Source: JBBQSN01 sp963825505 | GTDB lineage: Bacteria; Actinomycetota; Actinomycetes; Actinomycetales; CAWJMD01 | Length of the DNA stretch: 64,000 bases | Direction of reading: 5' to 3' | Assembly: GCA_963825505.1 (NCBI GenBank) | Contig: CAWGTL010000024.1 | Coordinates: 124,001-188,000 of the forward strand | In this document: in pieces, positions 7,789 through 15,334 of the stretch | Position numbering within the stretch: the stretch's first letter is position 1 | Layout of the letters: every line of letters begins with the position of its first letter | Program-made: the position numbers and the translations under genes | Notes under the pieces: model-generated | Databases searched by the model: none | What the model was told of the DNA's origin: nothing | Seen by the model: the letters and a program-made list of their open reading frames with translations, nothing else

Positions 7789-8352
7789 TCAGCGGTCGGG
7801 CGGGACGAGGCCGACGAGGCCGAGGACGCGGCCCACCGTGGTGGGCAGGTCCTCGTCGGAGGTGTCCAGCACGCTCCAGCCGGCGGGGACGGGCGCCGCT
7901 GCGAGGTCGGCGTCGATCGAGGTCATCACCGCCTCCAGCACGGTGGTGTCGAAGGACTTGGTGCTGCGGGCGCGGTTGCGGGCGTGGGCGACGTCGAGGC
8001 GCGGGTGCAGCACCACGCCCACCCGGTGCGGCAGCAGGCCGACCCGGTCGAGCGCCGCGTCGACGTCCGGGGGGTCCACCGCTCCCTCGATCGCCACCGC
8101 GAACCCGGCCCGCTGGTAGACCGACGCGAGCGCGGCGGCGCCCTCGAGCGCGAGACCGAACTGGCGCGTGGTCTCGTCGGTCCACTCCAGCGGGCCGGCC
8201 AGTCCGGAGGTGACCTGCTCGCGCACGCCGTCGACGTCGACGAGGTAACCGAACGCGAACCGGTCGAGGACGGCCCGCGCGACGGTGCTCTTGCCCGCTG
8301 CGAGCTGGCCGGTGAGCACGAGCACAGGTGGCCCCGACGCCTCGACCGGCAT
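7789..8352 (-). CDS. P-loop AAA/kinase-like protein (phosphotransferase family)
   Basis: 187 residues. The Walker A motif GQLAAGKST (15-23) is followed by the LVDVDGVREQVTSG strand and, further on, RARSTKSFDTTVLEAV, consistent with a small nucleotide or antibiotic kinase of the AAA_33 type. The phosphoryl acceptor is unknown. ATG 8352 overlaps the stop of the upstream DUF1697 gene as ATGA, so the two are translationally coupled in a three-gene operon (9283 to 7789). Confidence 0.75.
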   Translation of the reverse strand: MPVEASGPPVLVLTGQLAAGKSTVARAVLDRFAFGYLVDVDGVREQVTSGLAGPLEWTDETTRQFGLALEGAAALASVYQRAGFAVAIEGAVDPPDVDAALDRVGLLPHRVGVVLHPRLDVAHARNRARSTKSFDTTVLEAVMTSIDADLAAAPVPAGWSVLDTSDEDLPTTVGRVLGLVGLVPPDR

Positions 8353-8882
8353 CAGACCCGGTCCAGCAGCGTCAGCACGGTGCGCCAGTTGCGAGCGGTG
8401 CCGGTGACGCCGTCTGTGCGAACCACCTTGTCCCAGGCCAGCTTCGAGCGGCCGGCGCCGTTGACGAAGTCGATGTACGCCTCGGACCCGATCAGCGTCC
8501 CGCGCTCCGGGTGCCGCGCGAGCTCGGCGTCGAACGCCTCGACGCCCGCGGCGGACGGCTCGCCCGTCAGGAAGACGACGTGCAGGAACCTCGGTTCGGC
8601 GTCCGGGAACGGGTTGGCGTCGACCACCTGCTGCAGCTGCGCGCGGGTACGGGCCACCACCTCGACCGGCCTGCCCAGGTCGTCGAGCAGCGCTGCGGCC
8701 AGGGCCTTCTCGACCGACGCCCGGGAGCCGCCGCCGCACTCGGCGAACAGGTTGCCCGAGTTGATGTAGGTGGTGACGTCGGTCCAGCCCAGGCCCTCGG
8801 CGAGCTCGCGCAGGCGCGGCATCGACACCTTCGTGCTCGCGCCGACGTTGATGCCTCGCAGCAGCACGGCGTACCGGGTCAC
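8352..8882 (-). CDS. DUF1697-family protein
   Basis: 176 residues from GTG 8882. The opening VTRYAVLLRGINVGASTKVSMPRLRELAEGLGW and INSGNLFAE are diagnostic of DUF1697, a compact alpha/beta family of unknown function widespread in soil bacteria. GTG overlaps the previous stop as GTGA, and the gene itself overlaps the next by ATGA. No catalytic residues can be assigned. Confidence 0.85.
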   Translation of the reverse strand: MTRYAVLLRGINVGASTKVSMPRLRELAEGLGWTDVTTYINSGNLFAECGGGSRASVEKALAAALLDDLGRPVEVVARTRAQLQQVVDANPFPDAEPRFLHVVFLTGEPSAAGVEAFDAELARHPERGTLIGSEAYIDFVNGAGRSKLAWDKVVRTDGVTGTARNWRTVLTLLDRV

Positions 8883-9283
8883 CCTGCACCGCCGACGACG
8901 GAGCCGAGCACCTCGCGCGGGCCGCGGAGCCGGGGGACGCCGCCGAGACGTCGCCGGTGCCGCACGTGCTCGGCGTGGTCGGCGAGCACGGCCCACAGCT
9001 CGCGGTGCGCCGCCCACGGCAGCGGCTCGCCGTCGTCGGACCAGGACCCGCCGAAGGTGATCCACACCGGCACCCAGTCGGCCGCGCAGTCCCAGGCGCC
9101 CGCGCGCTGCTCGACCATCCGCCGGCGCAGCTGGAACGCCCGACGCGGTCCGTCGACGCAGATCGGTGCGGTGGCGACCGGCCAGACCCACAGGTCGCGC
9201 TCGACGAGGGCGAGCTCGAGCGCCCGCAGGTGCGCGGGGTGCACCAGCACGGTGGCCACGTTCTCGTGGGGGAGGCGTCGCAC
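8879..9283 (-). CDS. Conserved hypothetical protein
   Basis: 134 residues; no family recognised. It is rich in Trp (DLWVWPV, DWVPVWITFGGSW) and ends in a basic segment RHRRRLGGVPRLRG. GTG 9283 follows TACGGT (9295-9290, minus strand) by 7 nt, the leaderless arrangement used by other genes here, and the stop overlaps the DUF1697 start as GTGA. It is therefore the first gene of a three-gene operon with DUF1697 and the small kinase. No signal peptide or membrane helix is visible. Confidence 0.65.
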   Translation of the reverse strand: MRRLPHENVATVLVHPAHLRALELALVERDLWVWPVATAPICVDGPRRAFQLRRRMVEQRAGAWDCAADWVPVWITFGGSWSDDGEPLPWAAHRELWAVLADHAEHVRHRRRLGGVPRLRGPREVLGSVVGGAG

Positions 9284-9315
9284 CGAGGCACCGTACGACG
9301 CCCCACCGACGCCCG

Positions 9316-9897
9316 TCAGCCCCCGGACGCCACCCCGTGCAGCACCAGGTCGGCCAGGGCCTCGTAGGCGGCGGCGTCGTCGAGGCCCGTGGTCCGGCGT
9401 ACCTGGCCCTGCTGGATCCGCACCATCTGGGCACCGACCAGGTCGGTCACGTACGCCGCGCGCACCGCCCGGAACTCGCCGGTGCGCGCGCCCTCGGCGA
9501 GCATCTCGCCCACCCGGTCGGCGGCGATCGCGGTGTTGCGCCGGTACACCTCGCCGGCGGGCCCGGACGCGGCGAGGTCCGCGAAGAAGGCGTCGGAGCC
9601 GAGGCGCAGCTCGCGCCCGATCGCCCGCAGGTACGCCTCGACGCGCTCCGAGGACGTGCCGGTGCCCTCGAGCGCCGCCTCGACCCGGACCGTCGCCTCG
9701 CGGAAGAAGTGCACGGCGACGGCGCGGACGAGGTCGTCCTTGCTGCTGGCGAGCTGGTACAGGGTCGACTTCGAGCAGCGCAGACGCGCGGCGAGCTCGT
9801 CGAGCGTCGCGCGACCGAAGCCCTCGGACAGGAACAGCGCCACCAGCGCGTCGAACAGCTCCCGGTGCCGTGGGGTGGTCCCTGCCGTGGGCGTCAC
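9316..9897 (-). CDS. TetR/AcrR-family repressor
   Basis: 193 residues from GTG 9897, five bases after the stop of the upstream SDR gene. The HTH is FLSEGFGRATLDELAARLRCSKSTLYQLASSKDDLVRAV, the standard TetR_N domain; the rest is the helical ligand-binding core. It is co-transcribed with the SDR gene and faces a divergent acyl-CoA dehydrogenase. A double CAGTACTG site in the divergent promoter is the obvious operator candidate. The ligand may be an acyl-CoA, which is an inference from the targets. Confidence 0.85.
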   Translation of the reverse strand: MTPTAGTTPRHRELFDALVALFLSEGFGRATLDELAARLRCSKSTLYQLASSKDDLVRAVAVHFFREATVRVEAALEGTGTSSERVEAYLRAIGRELRLGSDAFFADLAASGPAGEVYRRNTAIAADRVGEMLAEGARTGEFRAVRAAYVTDLVGAQMVRIQQGQVRRTTGLDDAAAYEALADLVLHGVASGG

Positions 9898-9902
9898 CGG
9901 GG

Positions 9903-10673
9903 TCAGCGCGGAGCCATCCGGATCGCGCCGTCGAGGCGGATCACCTCGCCGTTGAGCATCGGGTTGGCCACGACGTGCTCGACCAGCGCGGCGTACTCGT
10001 CCGGGCGGCCGAGGCGGGAGGGGTGCGGCACCTGGGCGCCGAGGGAGTCCTGCGCCTCCTGCGGCAGACCGGCCAGCATCGGGGTCTCGAACAGTCCGGG
10101 GGCGATCGTCATCACCCGGATCAGGCTGGACGCGAGCTCGCGCGCGATCGGGAGCGTCATGCCCACGACCCCGCCCTTGGACGCGGAGTAGGCGGCCTGC
10201 CCGATCTGGCCGTCGAAGGCGGCGGCCGAGGCGGTGTTGACGACCACGCCGCGCTCGCCGTCGACGGGTTCGGTCTGCATCATCGCCGCGGCCGCCAGCC
10301 GGATGACGTTGAAGGTGCCGACCAGGTTGACCTGCACCACCTGGGAGAAGGCGGCCAGCGGCAGCGGCCCCTTCTTCCCCACGACCTTGCCCGGCGTCCC
10401 GACGCCCGCGCAGTTGACGACCACGCGCAGCGGCGCGAGGACGGACGCGGCGTCGACAGCGGCCTGGACCGCCGCCTCGTCGGTGACGTCGGTGGGCACG
10501 AACTCTCCGCGACCACCGGCCGCGACGATCTCCTCGGCCACCGAGGCACCCGGGGACGACGGGAGGTCGGCGACCACGACGGCCGCGCCGGCCCGGGCGA
10601 GGGTGCGGGCGGTGGCGGCGCCCAGGCCGCTGCCGCCGCCGGTGACCAGGGCCGATGCTGCGTCGATCTTCAC
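9903..10673 (-). CDS. SDR 3-hydroxyacyl-CoA dehydrogenase (HSD10-like)
   Basis: 256 residues. The cofactor motif TGGGSGLG is at 11-18, ADLP marks NAD preference, VNCAGVG and the YSASK catalytic pair (Tyr/Lys) with a preceding NTASAAAF Ser are present. The extended FSQVVQVNLVGTFNVIRLAAAAMM and GQIGQAAYSASKGGVVGMTLPIARELA match the type-2 (17beta-HSD10-like) enzymes that oxidise short branched 3-hydroxyacyl-CoA to 3-ketoacyl-CoA. Start GTG 10673 has GAGGAG upstream. Together with the divergent acyl-CoA dehydrogenase it suggests a beta-oxidation-type pathway. Confidence 0.85.
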   Translation of the reverse strand: MKIDAASALVTGGGSGLGAATARTLARAGAAVVVADLPSSPGASVAEEIVAAGGRGEFVPTDVTDEAAVQAAVDAASVLAPLRVVVNCAGVGTPGKVVGKKGPLPLAAFSQVVQVNLVGTFNVIRLAAAAMMQTEPVDGERGVVVNTASAAAFDGQIGQAAYSASKGGVVGMTLPIARELASSLIRVMTIAPGLFETPMLAGLPQEAQDSLGAQVPHPSRLGRPDEYAALVEHVVANPMLNGEVIRLDGAIRMAPR

Positions 10674-10696
10674 GGTGGGGCGCTCCTCGGGGTCGG

Positions 10697-10726
10697 GCAG
10701 TACTGGGACTGCCGTTACAGTACTGC
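10697..10726. promoter_or_regulatory. Double palindromic operator in a divergent promoter
   Basis: Two copies of the perfect 8-bp palindrome CAGTACTG (10698-10705 and 10718-10725) are spaced two helical turns apart, centre to centre 20 bp, and flanked symmetrically by G/C (GCAGTACTG...CAGTACTGC). TACAGT (10716-10721) serves as a plus-strand -10 box 7 nt before 10728. The layout suits a TetR dimer pair controlling both the SDR-TetR operon and the acyl-CoA dehydrogenase. Confidence 0.6.
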
Positions 10727-10727
10727 C

Positions 10728-10793
10728 ATGAGCGAGCGGAGCGAGCGGGTCGTCGGGTACAGCGCGCCGGTCGTGGCGAGGAACGAGCCATGA
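10728..10793 (+). repeat. Short dispersed repeat encoding a 21-residue leader ORF (copy A)
   Basis: ATG 10728 opens a 21-codon frame (MSERSERVVGYSAPVVARNE, then P) whose stop overlaps the acyl-CoA dehydrogenase start as ATGA. The DNA is clearly similar to 14506-14565: 17 of the first 20 bases match (GAGCGAGCGGAGCGAGCG against GAACGAGCGAAGCGAGCG), and both end in GGCGAGGNACGAGCC shortly before a start codon. This resembles mycobacterial MIRU-type elements, which sit at gene junctions and keep stop/start overlap. Whether the peptide is made is unknown. Confidence 0.55.
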
Positions 10794-11935
10794 GCGTCGA
10801 GCGCGTGCTGCCCACCCCCGAGGCCGAGGACCTGCTGGCCCTCACCGAGGAGATCGCCCGCAAGGAGCTGAAGCCGCGCGCCGCGCAGGACGAGGCCGCC
10901 GAGCGCTTCCCGCGCGACGTCTTCGCCCTCCTCGGCCGGTCCGGCCTGCTCGGCCTGCCGTACGACGAGGAGCTGGGCGGGGGCGGCCAGCCGTACGAGG
11001 TCTACCTCCAGGTGCTCGAGGTGATCGCGTCGGCGTGGGCGTCGGTCGGGGTCGGCGTCAGCGTCCACGGCCTCACCGCCTTCCCGGTGGCCCACTACGG
11101 CACCGACGCGCAGAAGCAGGACCTGCTGGTCGACATGCTCGGCGGCGAGCAGCTCGGCGCCTACTGCCTGTCCGAGCCGCACGCGGGCTCGGACCCCGCG
11201 GCGATGCGGACCCGTGCCCGGCGCGACCAGGACGGCTGGGTGGTCGACGGCACCAAGTCGTGGATCAGCCACGGCGGCCACGCCGACTACTACACCTCGT
11301 TCCTGCGCACCGGTGAGGACCGCACCAAGGGCGTCTCCTGCTTCGTCGTCCCGTCCGACGCCCCCGGGCTGTCGTTCGGTGCGCCGGAGAAGAAGATGGG
11401 CCTGCACTGCGACCACACCACGACGGTGAACTTCGACGCGTGCCGGGTCGGCGAGGACCGGCTGGTCGGTGAGGAGGGGCAGGGTCTGCCGATCGCGTTG
11501 GCCGCCCTCGACTCCGGTCGTCTCGGGATCGCCGCCGTCGCAACGGGTCTGGCGCAGGGTGCGCTCGACGACGCCGTCGCCTACGCCAAGGAGCGGGAGG
11601 CGTTCGGCAAGCGGATCATCGACCACCAGGGTCTCGGGTTCCTGCTCGCCGACATGGCGGCTGCGGTCGAGTCGGCGCGCGCGACCGTGCTGCGCGCGGC
11701 CCGGCTGCGTGACCTCGGCCGCCCGTTCAGCATGCAGGCCTCGATCGCGAAGCTGGTCGCCACCGACGCCGCGATGAAGGTGACGACCGACGCCGTCCAG
11801 GTGCTGGGGGGCTACGGCTACACCCGCGACTTCCCGGTCGAGCGGTACATGCGCGAGGCCAAGGTGATGCAGATCTTCGAGGGCACGAACCAGATCCAGC
11901 GGATGGTGATCTCGCGGCACCTCGCGCGGCGGTAG
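10790..11935 (+). CDS. Acyl-CoA dehydrogenase
   Basis: 381 residues from ATG 10790. FAD- and substrate-binding signatures are YCLSEPHAGSD and KSWISHGG; the C-terminal domain has YAKEREAFGKRI and QVLGGYGYTRDFPVERYMREAKVMQIFEGTNQIQR with the catalytic base Glu at residue 364. The enzyme introduces the trans-2 double bond in acyl-CoA, passing electrons to ETF. The close match to short-chain/butyryl-type enzymes fits the divergent HSD10-like dehydrogenase. Preceded by a leaderless mini-ORF in a dispersed repeat, with translational coupling (ATGA). Confidence 0.9.
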   Translation: MSVERVLPTPEAEDLLALTEEIARKELKPRAAQDEAAERFPRDVFALLGRSGLLGLPYDEELGGGGQPYEVYLQVLEVIASAWASVGVGVSVHGLTAFPVAHYGTDAQKQDLLVDMLGGEQLGAYCLSEPHAGSDPAAMRTRARRDQDGWVVDGTKSWISHGGHADYYTSFLRTGEDRTKGVSCFVVPSDAPGLSFGAPEKKMGLHCDHTTTVNFDACRVGEDRLVGEEGQGLPIALAALDSGRLGIAAVATGLAQGALDDAVAYAKEREAFGKRIIDHQGLGFLLADMAAAVESARATVLRAARLRDLGRPFSMQASIAKLVATDAAMKVTTDAVQVLGGYGYTRDFPVERYMREAKVMQIFEGTNQIQRMVISRHLARR

Positions 11936-11993
11936 CCTCGTCCGTCGGGGTGGAACGCGTACCGCGGGGGGCGCGGTGGGGAAGGGTGCTGAC

Positions 11994-12485
11994 GTGACGC
12001 GGTGGCTGGACGACGACGAGCAGAGGGTCTGGCGCGCCTTCCTGGCGGTCGACCGCAAGCTGTTCGCCGCGCTCGAACGGCAGATGCAGGACGAGTCGGG
12101 CCTGCCGCAGACCTACTACATCATCCTGGCGATGCTGTCCGAGGCGCCGGGCCGCTCCCTGCGGATGAGCGAGCTGGCCGAGATGGTCAGCTCGTCGCCG
12201 AGCCGCCTCTCGCACGCCGTCGACCGGCTGGCCGAGCGCGGCTGGGTGCGGCGCGAGAAGGACCCCCTCGACCGCCGGGGCAACCGCACGGTGCTCACCG
12301 ACGCGGGGTGGCAGGTCGTCGTCGCGACGGCGCCCGGGCACGTGCGGACGGTGCGCGAGAACGTCTTCGACCTGATCACACCAGAGCAGCTGGCCGTCCT
12401 CGATGAGGTGTTCACGGCGATGCTGGCCAAGCTCGACGCGTCGGCGGCGGCACCCCGGCCGGTGCCCGTACCGCCGGACTGCTGA
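11994..12485 (+). CDS. MarR-family transcriptional regulator
   Basis: 163 residues from GTG 11994, chosen because GGGGAAGGG lies 7-8 nt upstream; GTG 11976 is the longer alternative. MSELAEMVSSSPSRLSHAVDRLAERGWVRREKDPLDRRGNRTVLTDAG is the winged helix with the typical D-R wing. MarR proteins are dimers that release DNA on binding phenolic or oxidative ligands. Located 58 bases after the acyl-CoA dehydrogenase; it may be independent. No operator was recognised next to it. Confidence 0.85.
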   Translation: MTRWLDDDEQRVWRAFLAVDRKLFAALERQMQDESGLPQTYYIILAMLSEAPGRSLRMSELAEMVSSSPSRLSHAVDRLAERGWVRREKDPLDRRGNRTVLTDAGWQVVVATAPGHVRTVRENVFDLITPEQLAVLDEVFTAMLAKLDASAAAPRPVPVPPDC

Positions 12486-12582
12486 AACTCAGCGCCCCGT
12501 CGAGCGGCGGACGTCCACCGCGCGCCCCCACGCCAGCCGTCGACGACGTGACGGCGTCGTGGTGCCGACGCCCTGGACAACG

Positions 12583-12608
12583 CAAACAGGTTTGTAGTAC
12601 AAACTTGT
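12583..12608. promoter_or_regulatory. Overlapping palindromes, operator/promoter of the ABC-exporter operon
   Basis: An AT-rich island in high-GC DNA contains three interlocking dyads: CAAAC-AG-GTTTG (12583-12594), GTTTGT-AGT-ACAAAC (12590-12604) and ACAA-AC-TTGT (12599-12608). A -10-like TACAAA (12598-12603) ends 8 nt before GTG 12611. The natural binder is the winged-helix regulator encoded in the operon (13263-13568), giving autorepression. About 95 bases between the MarR stop and this site hold nothing else recognisable. Confidence 0.6.
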
Positions 12609-12610
12609 CT

Positions 12611-13270
12611 GTGAGCGATGACGACGACGGCCCGACCACCTTGAGCCCGAGCGAGAGCCTGGCGCTCGTCGAGGCGCAGCAGGCGCACGTGCGCTCCAGC
12701 ACCGACGTGCACGTGGAGCTGCCCTACGGCGCGTGGGGACTGGCGTGGCTGCTCGGCTTCGCGGCGCTGTGGGCGGCCCGCTCGGCGTCGTCGCCGGTGC
12801 GGGTCCCGGTCCCGGTGGCCGGCACCGTCCTCGGCGTGCTGATGCTGGGGGCGCTCGCGGTCACGGTCGTGCACACCCTGCGGCAGGTGCGCGGCGTGAG
12901 GAGCGAGGACGACCTGCGCGGCACGCTCTACGGCTGGAGCTGGTTCCTCGGGTTCGGCGCCCTGACCGCCGTGATGATCACCCTCGGCCGCCGCGGGGTC
13001 GACCCCGAGCTGCTCGACCTGCTGTGGCCGGCGCTGTCGTGCCTGCTGGTGGCGGTGCTCTACATGATGGGCGCGGCCGTCTGGCGCGACGTGCACATGT
13101 TCGCGCTCGGCGCCTGGTTCGCCGTCTGCGTGGTGGCCGGGGTGCTCGCGGGTACGCCGGGGATGTTCGCGGTGATGAGCCTCGCCGGCGGCGGCGGCTT
13201 CCTGCTGGCCGCGCTCTGGTTCGCCGTCCGGCGCCGCCGCGAGGCCCGCGCGACGGCCGACCATGACTGA
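12611..13270 (+). CDS. Conserved membrane protein of an ABC-exporter operon
   Basis: 219 residues from GTG 12611. A soluble N-terminal segment (about 50 residues, acidic start DDDDG) precedes five to six hydrophobic helices: GAWGLAWLLGFAALWAA, VAGTVLGVLMLGALAVTVV, YGWSWFLGFGALTAVMITL, LWPALSCLLVAVLYMMG, MFALGAWFAVCVVAGVLAG and GGGFLLAALWFAVRR. No enzyme motif is seen. It heads the operon membrane protein - winged-helix regulator - ABC ATPase - permease and overlaps the regulator gene by 8 bases. The start is fixed by the promoter at 12598 and by the operator. Confidence 0.7.
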   Translation: MSDDDDGPTTLSPSESLALVEAQQAHVRSSTDVHVELPYGAWGLAWLLGFAALWAARSASSPVRVPVPVAGTVLGVLMLGALAVTVVHTLRQVRGVRSEDDLRGTLYGWSWFLGFGALTAVMITLGRRGVDPELLDLLWPALSCLLVAVLYMMGAAVWRDVHMFALGAWFAVCVVAGVLAGTPGMFAVMSLAGGGGFLLAALWFAVRRRREARATADHD

Positions 13271-13568
13271 CGCGACCCTCGATCCCGTCATCCACGCGCA
13301 GGCGCGGCTGCGGGTGATGACGACCCTGGCGACCCTCGGGTCGAAGGACCGGATCACCTTCCCGCGGCTGCAGCAGCTGCTCGAGATGACCGCAGGCAAC
13401 CTGTCGACCCACCTGCGCAAGCTCGAGGACGCCGGCTACGTCGCCGTCACCAAGACCCACTCCGGGCGCACCCCCGTCACCTACGTCGCGCTGACGCGGA
13501 CGGGGCGCGACGCCTTCGAGGACTACCTGACCAAGCTCCGCGACCTCCTGGGGGGAACCACGTCATGA
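13263..13568 (+). CDS. Small winged-helix transcriptional regulator (HTH_34 type)
   Basis: 101 residues: IHAQARLRVMTTLATLGSKDRITFPRLQQLLEMTAGNLSTHLRKLEDAGYVAVTKTHSGRTPVTYVALTRTGRDAFEDYL is a bare winged helix of the ArsR/PadR-related type that often represses the transporter it is encoded with. It overlaps the upstream gene by 8 bases and the ABC ATPase by 4 (ATGA), so it is embedded in the operon. It most likely binds the palindromes at 12583-12608; the inducer is unknown. Confidence 0.8.
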   Translation: MTDATLDPVIHAQARLRVMTTLATLGSKDRITFPRLQQLLEMTAGNLSTHLRKLEDAGYVAVTKTHSGRTPVTYVALTRTGRDAFEDYLTKLRDLLGGTTS

Positions 13569-14509
13569 GCACCCGACCGACCGGTGGCACCGGTCCCGAC
13601 GTCCTGGCCCGCGCCGTCGACGTCCGCCGCACCTTCGACGCCACCGTCGCCCTCGACGGCGTCAGCCTCGACGTCCCCGCCGGCCAGCTGATCGGCCTGC
13701 TCGGCCCCAACGGCGCGGGGAAGTCCACGCTGATCAGCCTGATGCTGGGGCTGCGTCGCCCCACCTCGGGCACGGTCGAGCTGTTCGGCGGCGACCCGCG
13801 CGACGCGGTGAGCCGTCGCCGGATCGGCAACACCCCCCAGGAGACCGGGCTGCCGCCGCTGCTGAGGGTGCGCGAGGTCGTCGACTTCGTGGCCGGGCAC
13901 TACGAGCGGGCCGTACCCACCGGCGAGCTGCTGGAGCGGTTCGGTCTCGAGGATCTCGCGCGCCGACAGACCGGTGGCCTGTCCGGCGGCCAGAAGCGCA
14001 GGCTCGCAGTGGCTCTCGCGTTCGTCGGGCACCCGCGTCTGGTGTTCCTGGACGAGCCGACCACGGGCCTCGACGTCGACGCCCGGCACGCGCTCTGGCA
14101 GGCGATCCGCGACTTCCACGCCGGAGGGGGCACGGTCGTGCTCACCAGCCACTACCTGGAGGAGATCCAGGCGCTCGCCGAGCGGGTGGTCGTGATCGAC
14201 CGGGGACGCGTGCTCGCCGACGACACGCTCGACGCCGTCCGCGCCGTCGTGGACGTGCGGAGGGTGAGCCTGCGCACCGGCGACCCGGGGGCCCTGGCGG
14301 CCCTGACGGGGGTGACCTCGGTGACGGAGGGCAGGGGCGGTCGCACCGAGCTCCTGACGACGGACTCCGACGCCGTGGTGCGCGAGATCGTCTCCCGTGC
14401 GGTGCCGTTCGCCGACCTCGAGGTCTCCCCCACCTCTCTGGAAGAGGCGTTCCTCTCGCTCACCCGCGCCGCCGATGCCGATGCCGACCACCTGGAGAAG
14501 ACTCTGTGA
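13565..14509 (+). CDS. ABC transporter ATP-binding protein (ABC-2 / drug-exporter type)
   Basis: 314 residues. Walker A GPNGAGKST at 47-55, signature LSGGQKRRLAVALAF, Walker B LVFLDEPTTGLD and the switch His in VVLTSHYLEE are all intact. The C-terminal extension after the nucleotide-binding domain is typical of DrrA/CcmA-like exporters. The ATPase powers the permease encoded next, whose start overlaps its stop as GTGA. The substrate is unknown; the operon repressor suggests that a toxic or signalling small molecule induces it. Confidence 0.9.
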   Translation: MSTRPTGGTGPDVLARAVDVRRTFDATVALDGVSLDVPAGQLIGLLGPNGAGKSTLISLMLGLRRPTSGTVELFGGDPRDAVSRRRIGNTPQETGLPPLLRVREVVDFVAGHYERAVPTGELLERFGLEDLARRQTGGLSGGQKRRLAVALAFVGHPRLVFLDEPTTGLDVDARHALWQAIRDFHAGGGTVVLTSHYLEEIQALAERVVVIDRGRVLADDTLDAVRAVVDVRRVSLRTGDPGALAALTGVTSVTEGRGGRTELLTTDSDAVVREIVSRAVPFADLEVSPTSLEEAFLSLTRAADADADHLEKTL

Positions 14510-14565
14510 ACGAGCGAAGCGAGCGAACCATGGGGCGCAGCGTGCGCGACGGCGAGGTACGAGCC
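14506..14565 (+). repeat. Short dispersed repeat at a gene junction (copy B)
   Basis: Beginning exactly at the GTGA overlap after the ABC ATPase, about 60 bases align with 10728-10789 (shared GAGCGAAGCGAGCG-type block and GGCGAGGNACGAGCC end). Here the frame is open and adds MNERSERTMGRSVRDGEVRA to the permease, which otherwise would start at ATG 14571 (MLALHTRYQLLEQV). Insertion between an overlapping stop and start while leaving translation coupled is the behaviour known for MIRU elements in mycobacteria. Confidence 0.55.
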
Positions 14566-15310
14566 GGGAGCATGCTCGCGCTGCACACCCGGTACCAGCT
14601 GCTGGAGCAGGTGCGGATCCCGATGGCGATGGTGGGCAACATCGCGTTCCCCGCGTTGTCCTACCTGTTCTTCATCGTCCCCCAGAGCGCCCTGCGCGAC
14701 GAGCCGGCGGCGGCCACCTCCGCGGCCGGCCAGCTCGCGCTGGTGTCGGTGCTCTCGGTGTGCCTGTTCAGCTTCGGCCTCGGCACGGCCGAGGAGCGTT
14801 CGACGCCGTGGGACCCGTACCTGCGCACCCTGTCGGCAGGTGTCGTCCCGCGGCTCGGCGCCAAGGTGATCACCGGGCTGCTGTTCGCGGCCGTCGGCGT
14901 GGGCGTCGTCGCGACGATCGCGGTGCTGCTCACCACCGCGACCGCCTCGCCCGTCCAGGCGGTCACCGCGCTGCTCGCGATGATGGTGGCCGGGCACGCC
15001 CTTCCTGCTGATGGGGATCTCGCTCGGGTACCTGCTGCCGGTGAAGGCGGCGCTGCCCGCGGTGCAGATGATCTTCCTGCCGATGGCGTTCGGCGGCGGG
15101 CTGTTCCTGCCGCCGCAGATGTTCCCCGGGTGGCTGAACGGGATCTCGCTGCTGCTCCCCTCGCGTGGCGGCCGCGACCTGGTCGTCTCGCAGCTCACCT
15201 CCTCCCCGGTGCCGTCCTCCGCGTGGATCAACGTGGCGGTGTGGACGGTGCTGATGGGCCTGCTCGCGGTCTGGGCCTATCGCCGCGACGAGGGCCGACG
15301 CTTCCGCTGA
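14506..15310 (+). pseudogene. ABC-2 type transporter permease, frameshifted
   Basis: The first part (to about 14995) encodes MLALHTRYQLLEQVRIPMAMVGNIAFPALSYLFFIV and several further membrane helices; the second part (GTPFLLMGISLGYLLPVKAALPAVQMIFLPMAFGGGLFLPPQMFPGW...) is one frame over and ends at 15310. Both halves fit the ABC-2 permease family, which forms the membrane half of exporters such as DrrB. One extra base near 14993-14998 (GCCGGGCACGCC where GCCGGGACGCC is expected) explains the break, and it may be a sequence error. The extreme N-terminus derives from a dispersed repeat. Confidence 0.75.
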
Positions 15311-15322
15311 TCCACGGTCTGC

Positions 15323-15328
15323 CACGAT
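15323..15328 (+). promoter_or_regulatory. -10 element CACGAT of the lycopene cyclase gene
   Basis: The hexamer ends 7 nt before GTG 15335. The surrounding 15-mer CGGTCTGCCACGATC (15315-15329) is identical to 24111-24125, which precedes ATG 24131 with the same spacing, so the two genes appear to share a promoter type. Confidence 0.5.
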
Positions 15329-15334
15329 CCGGGG

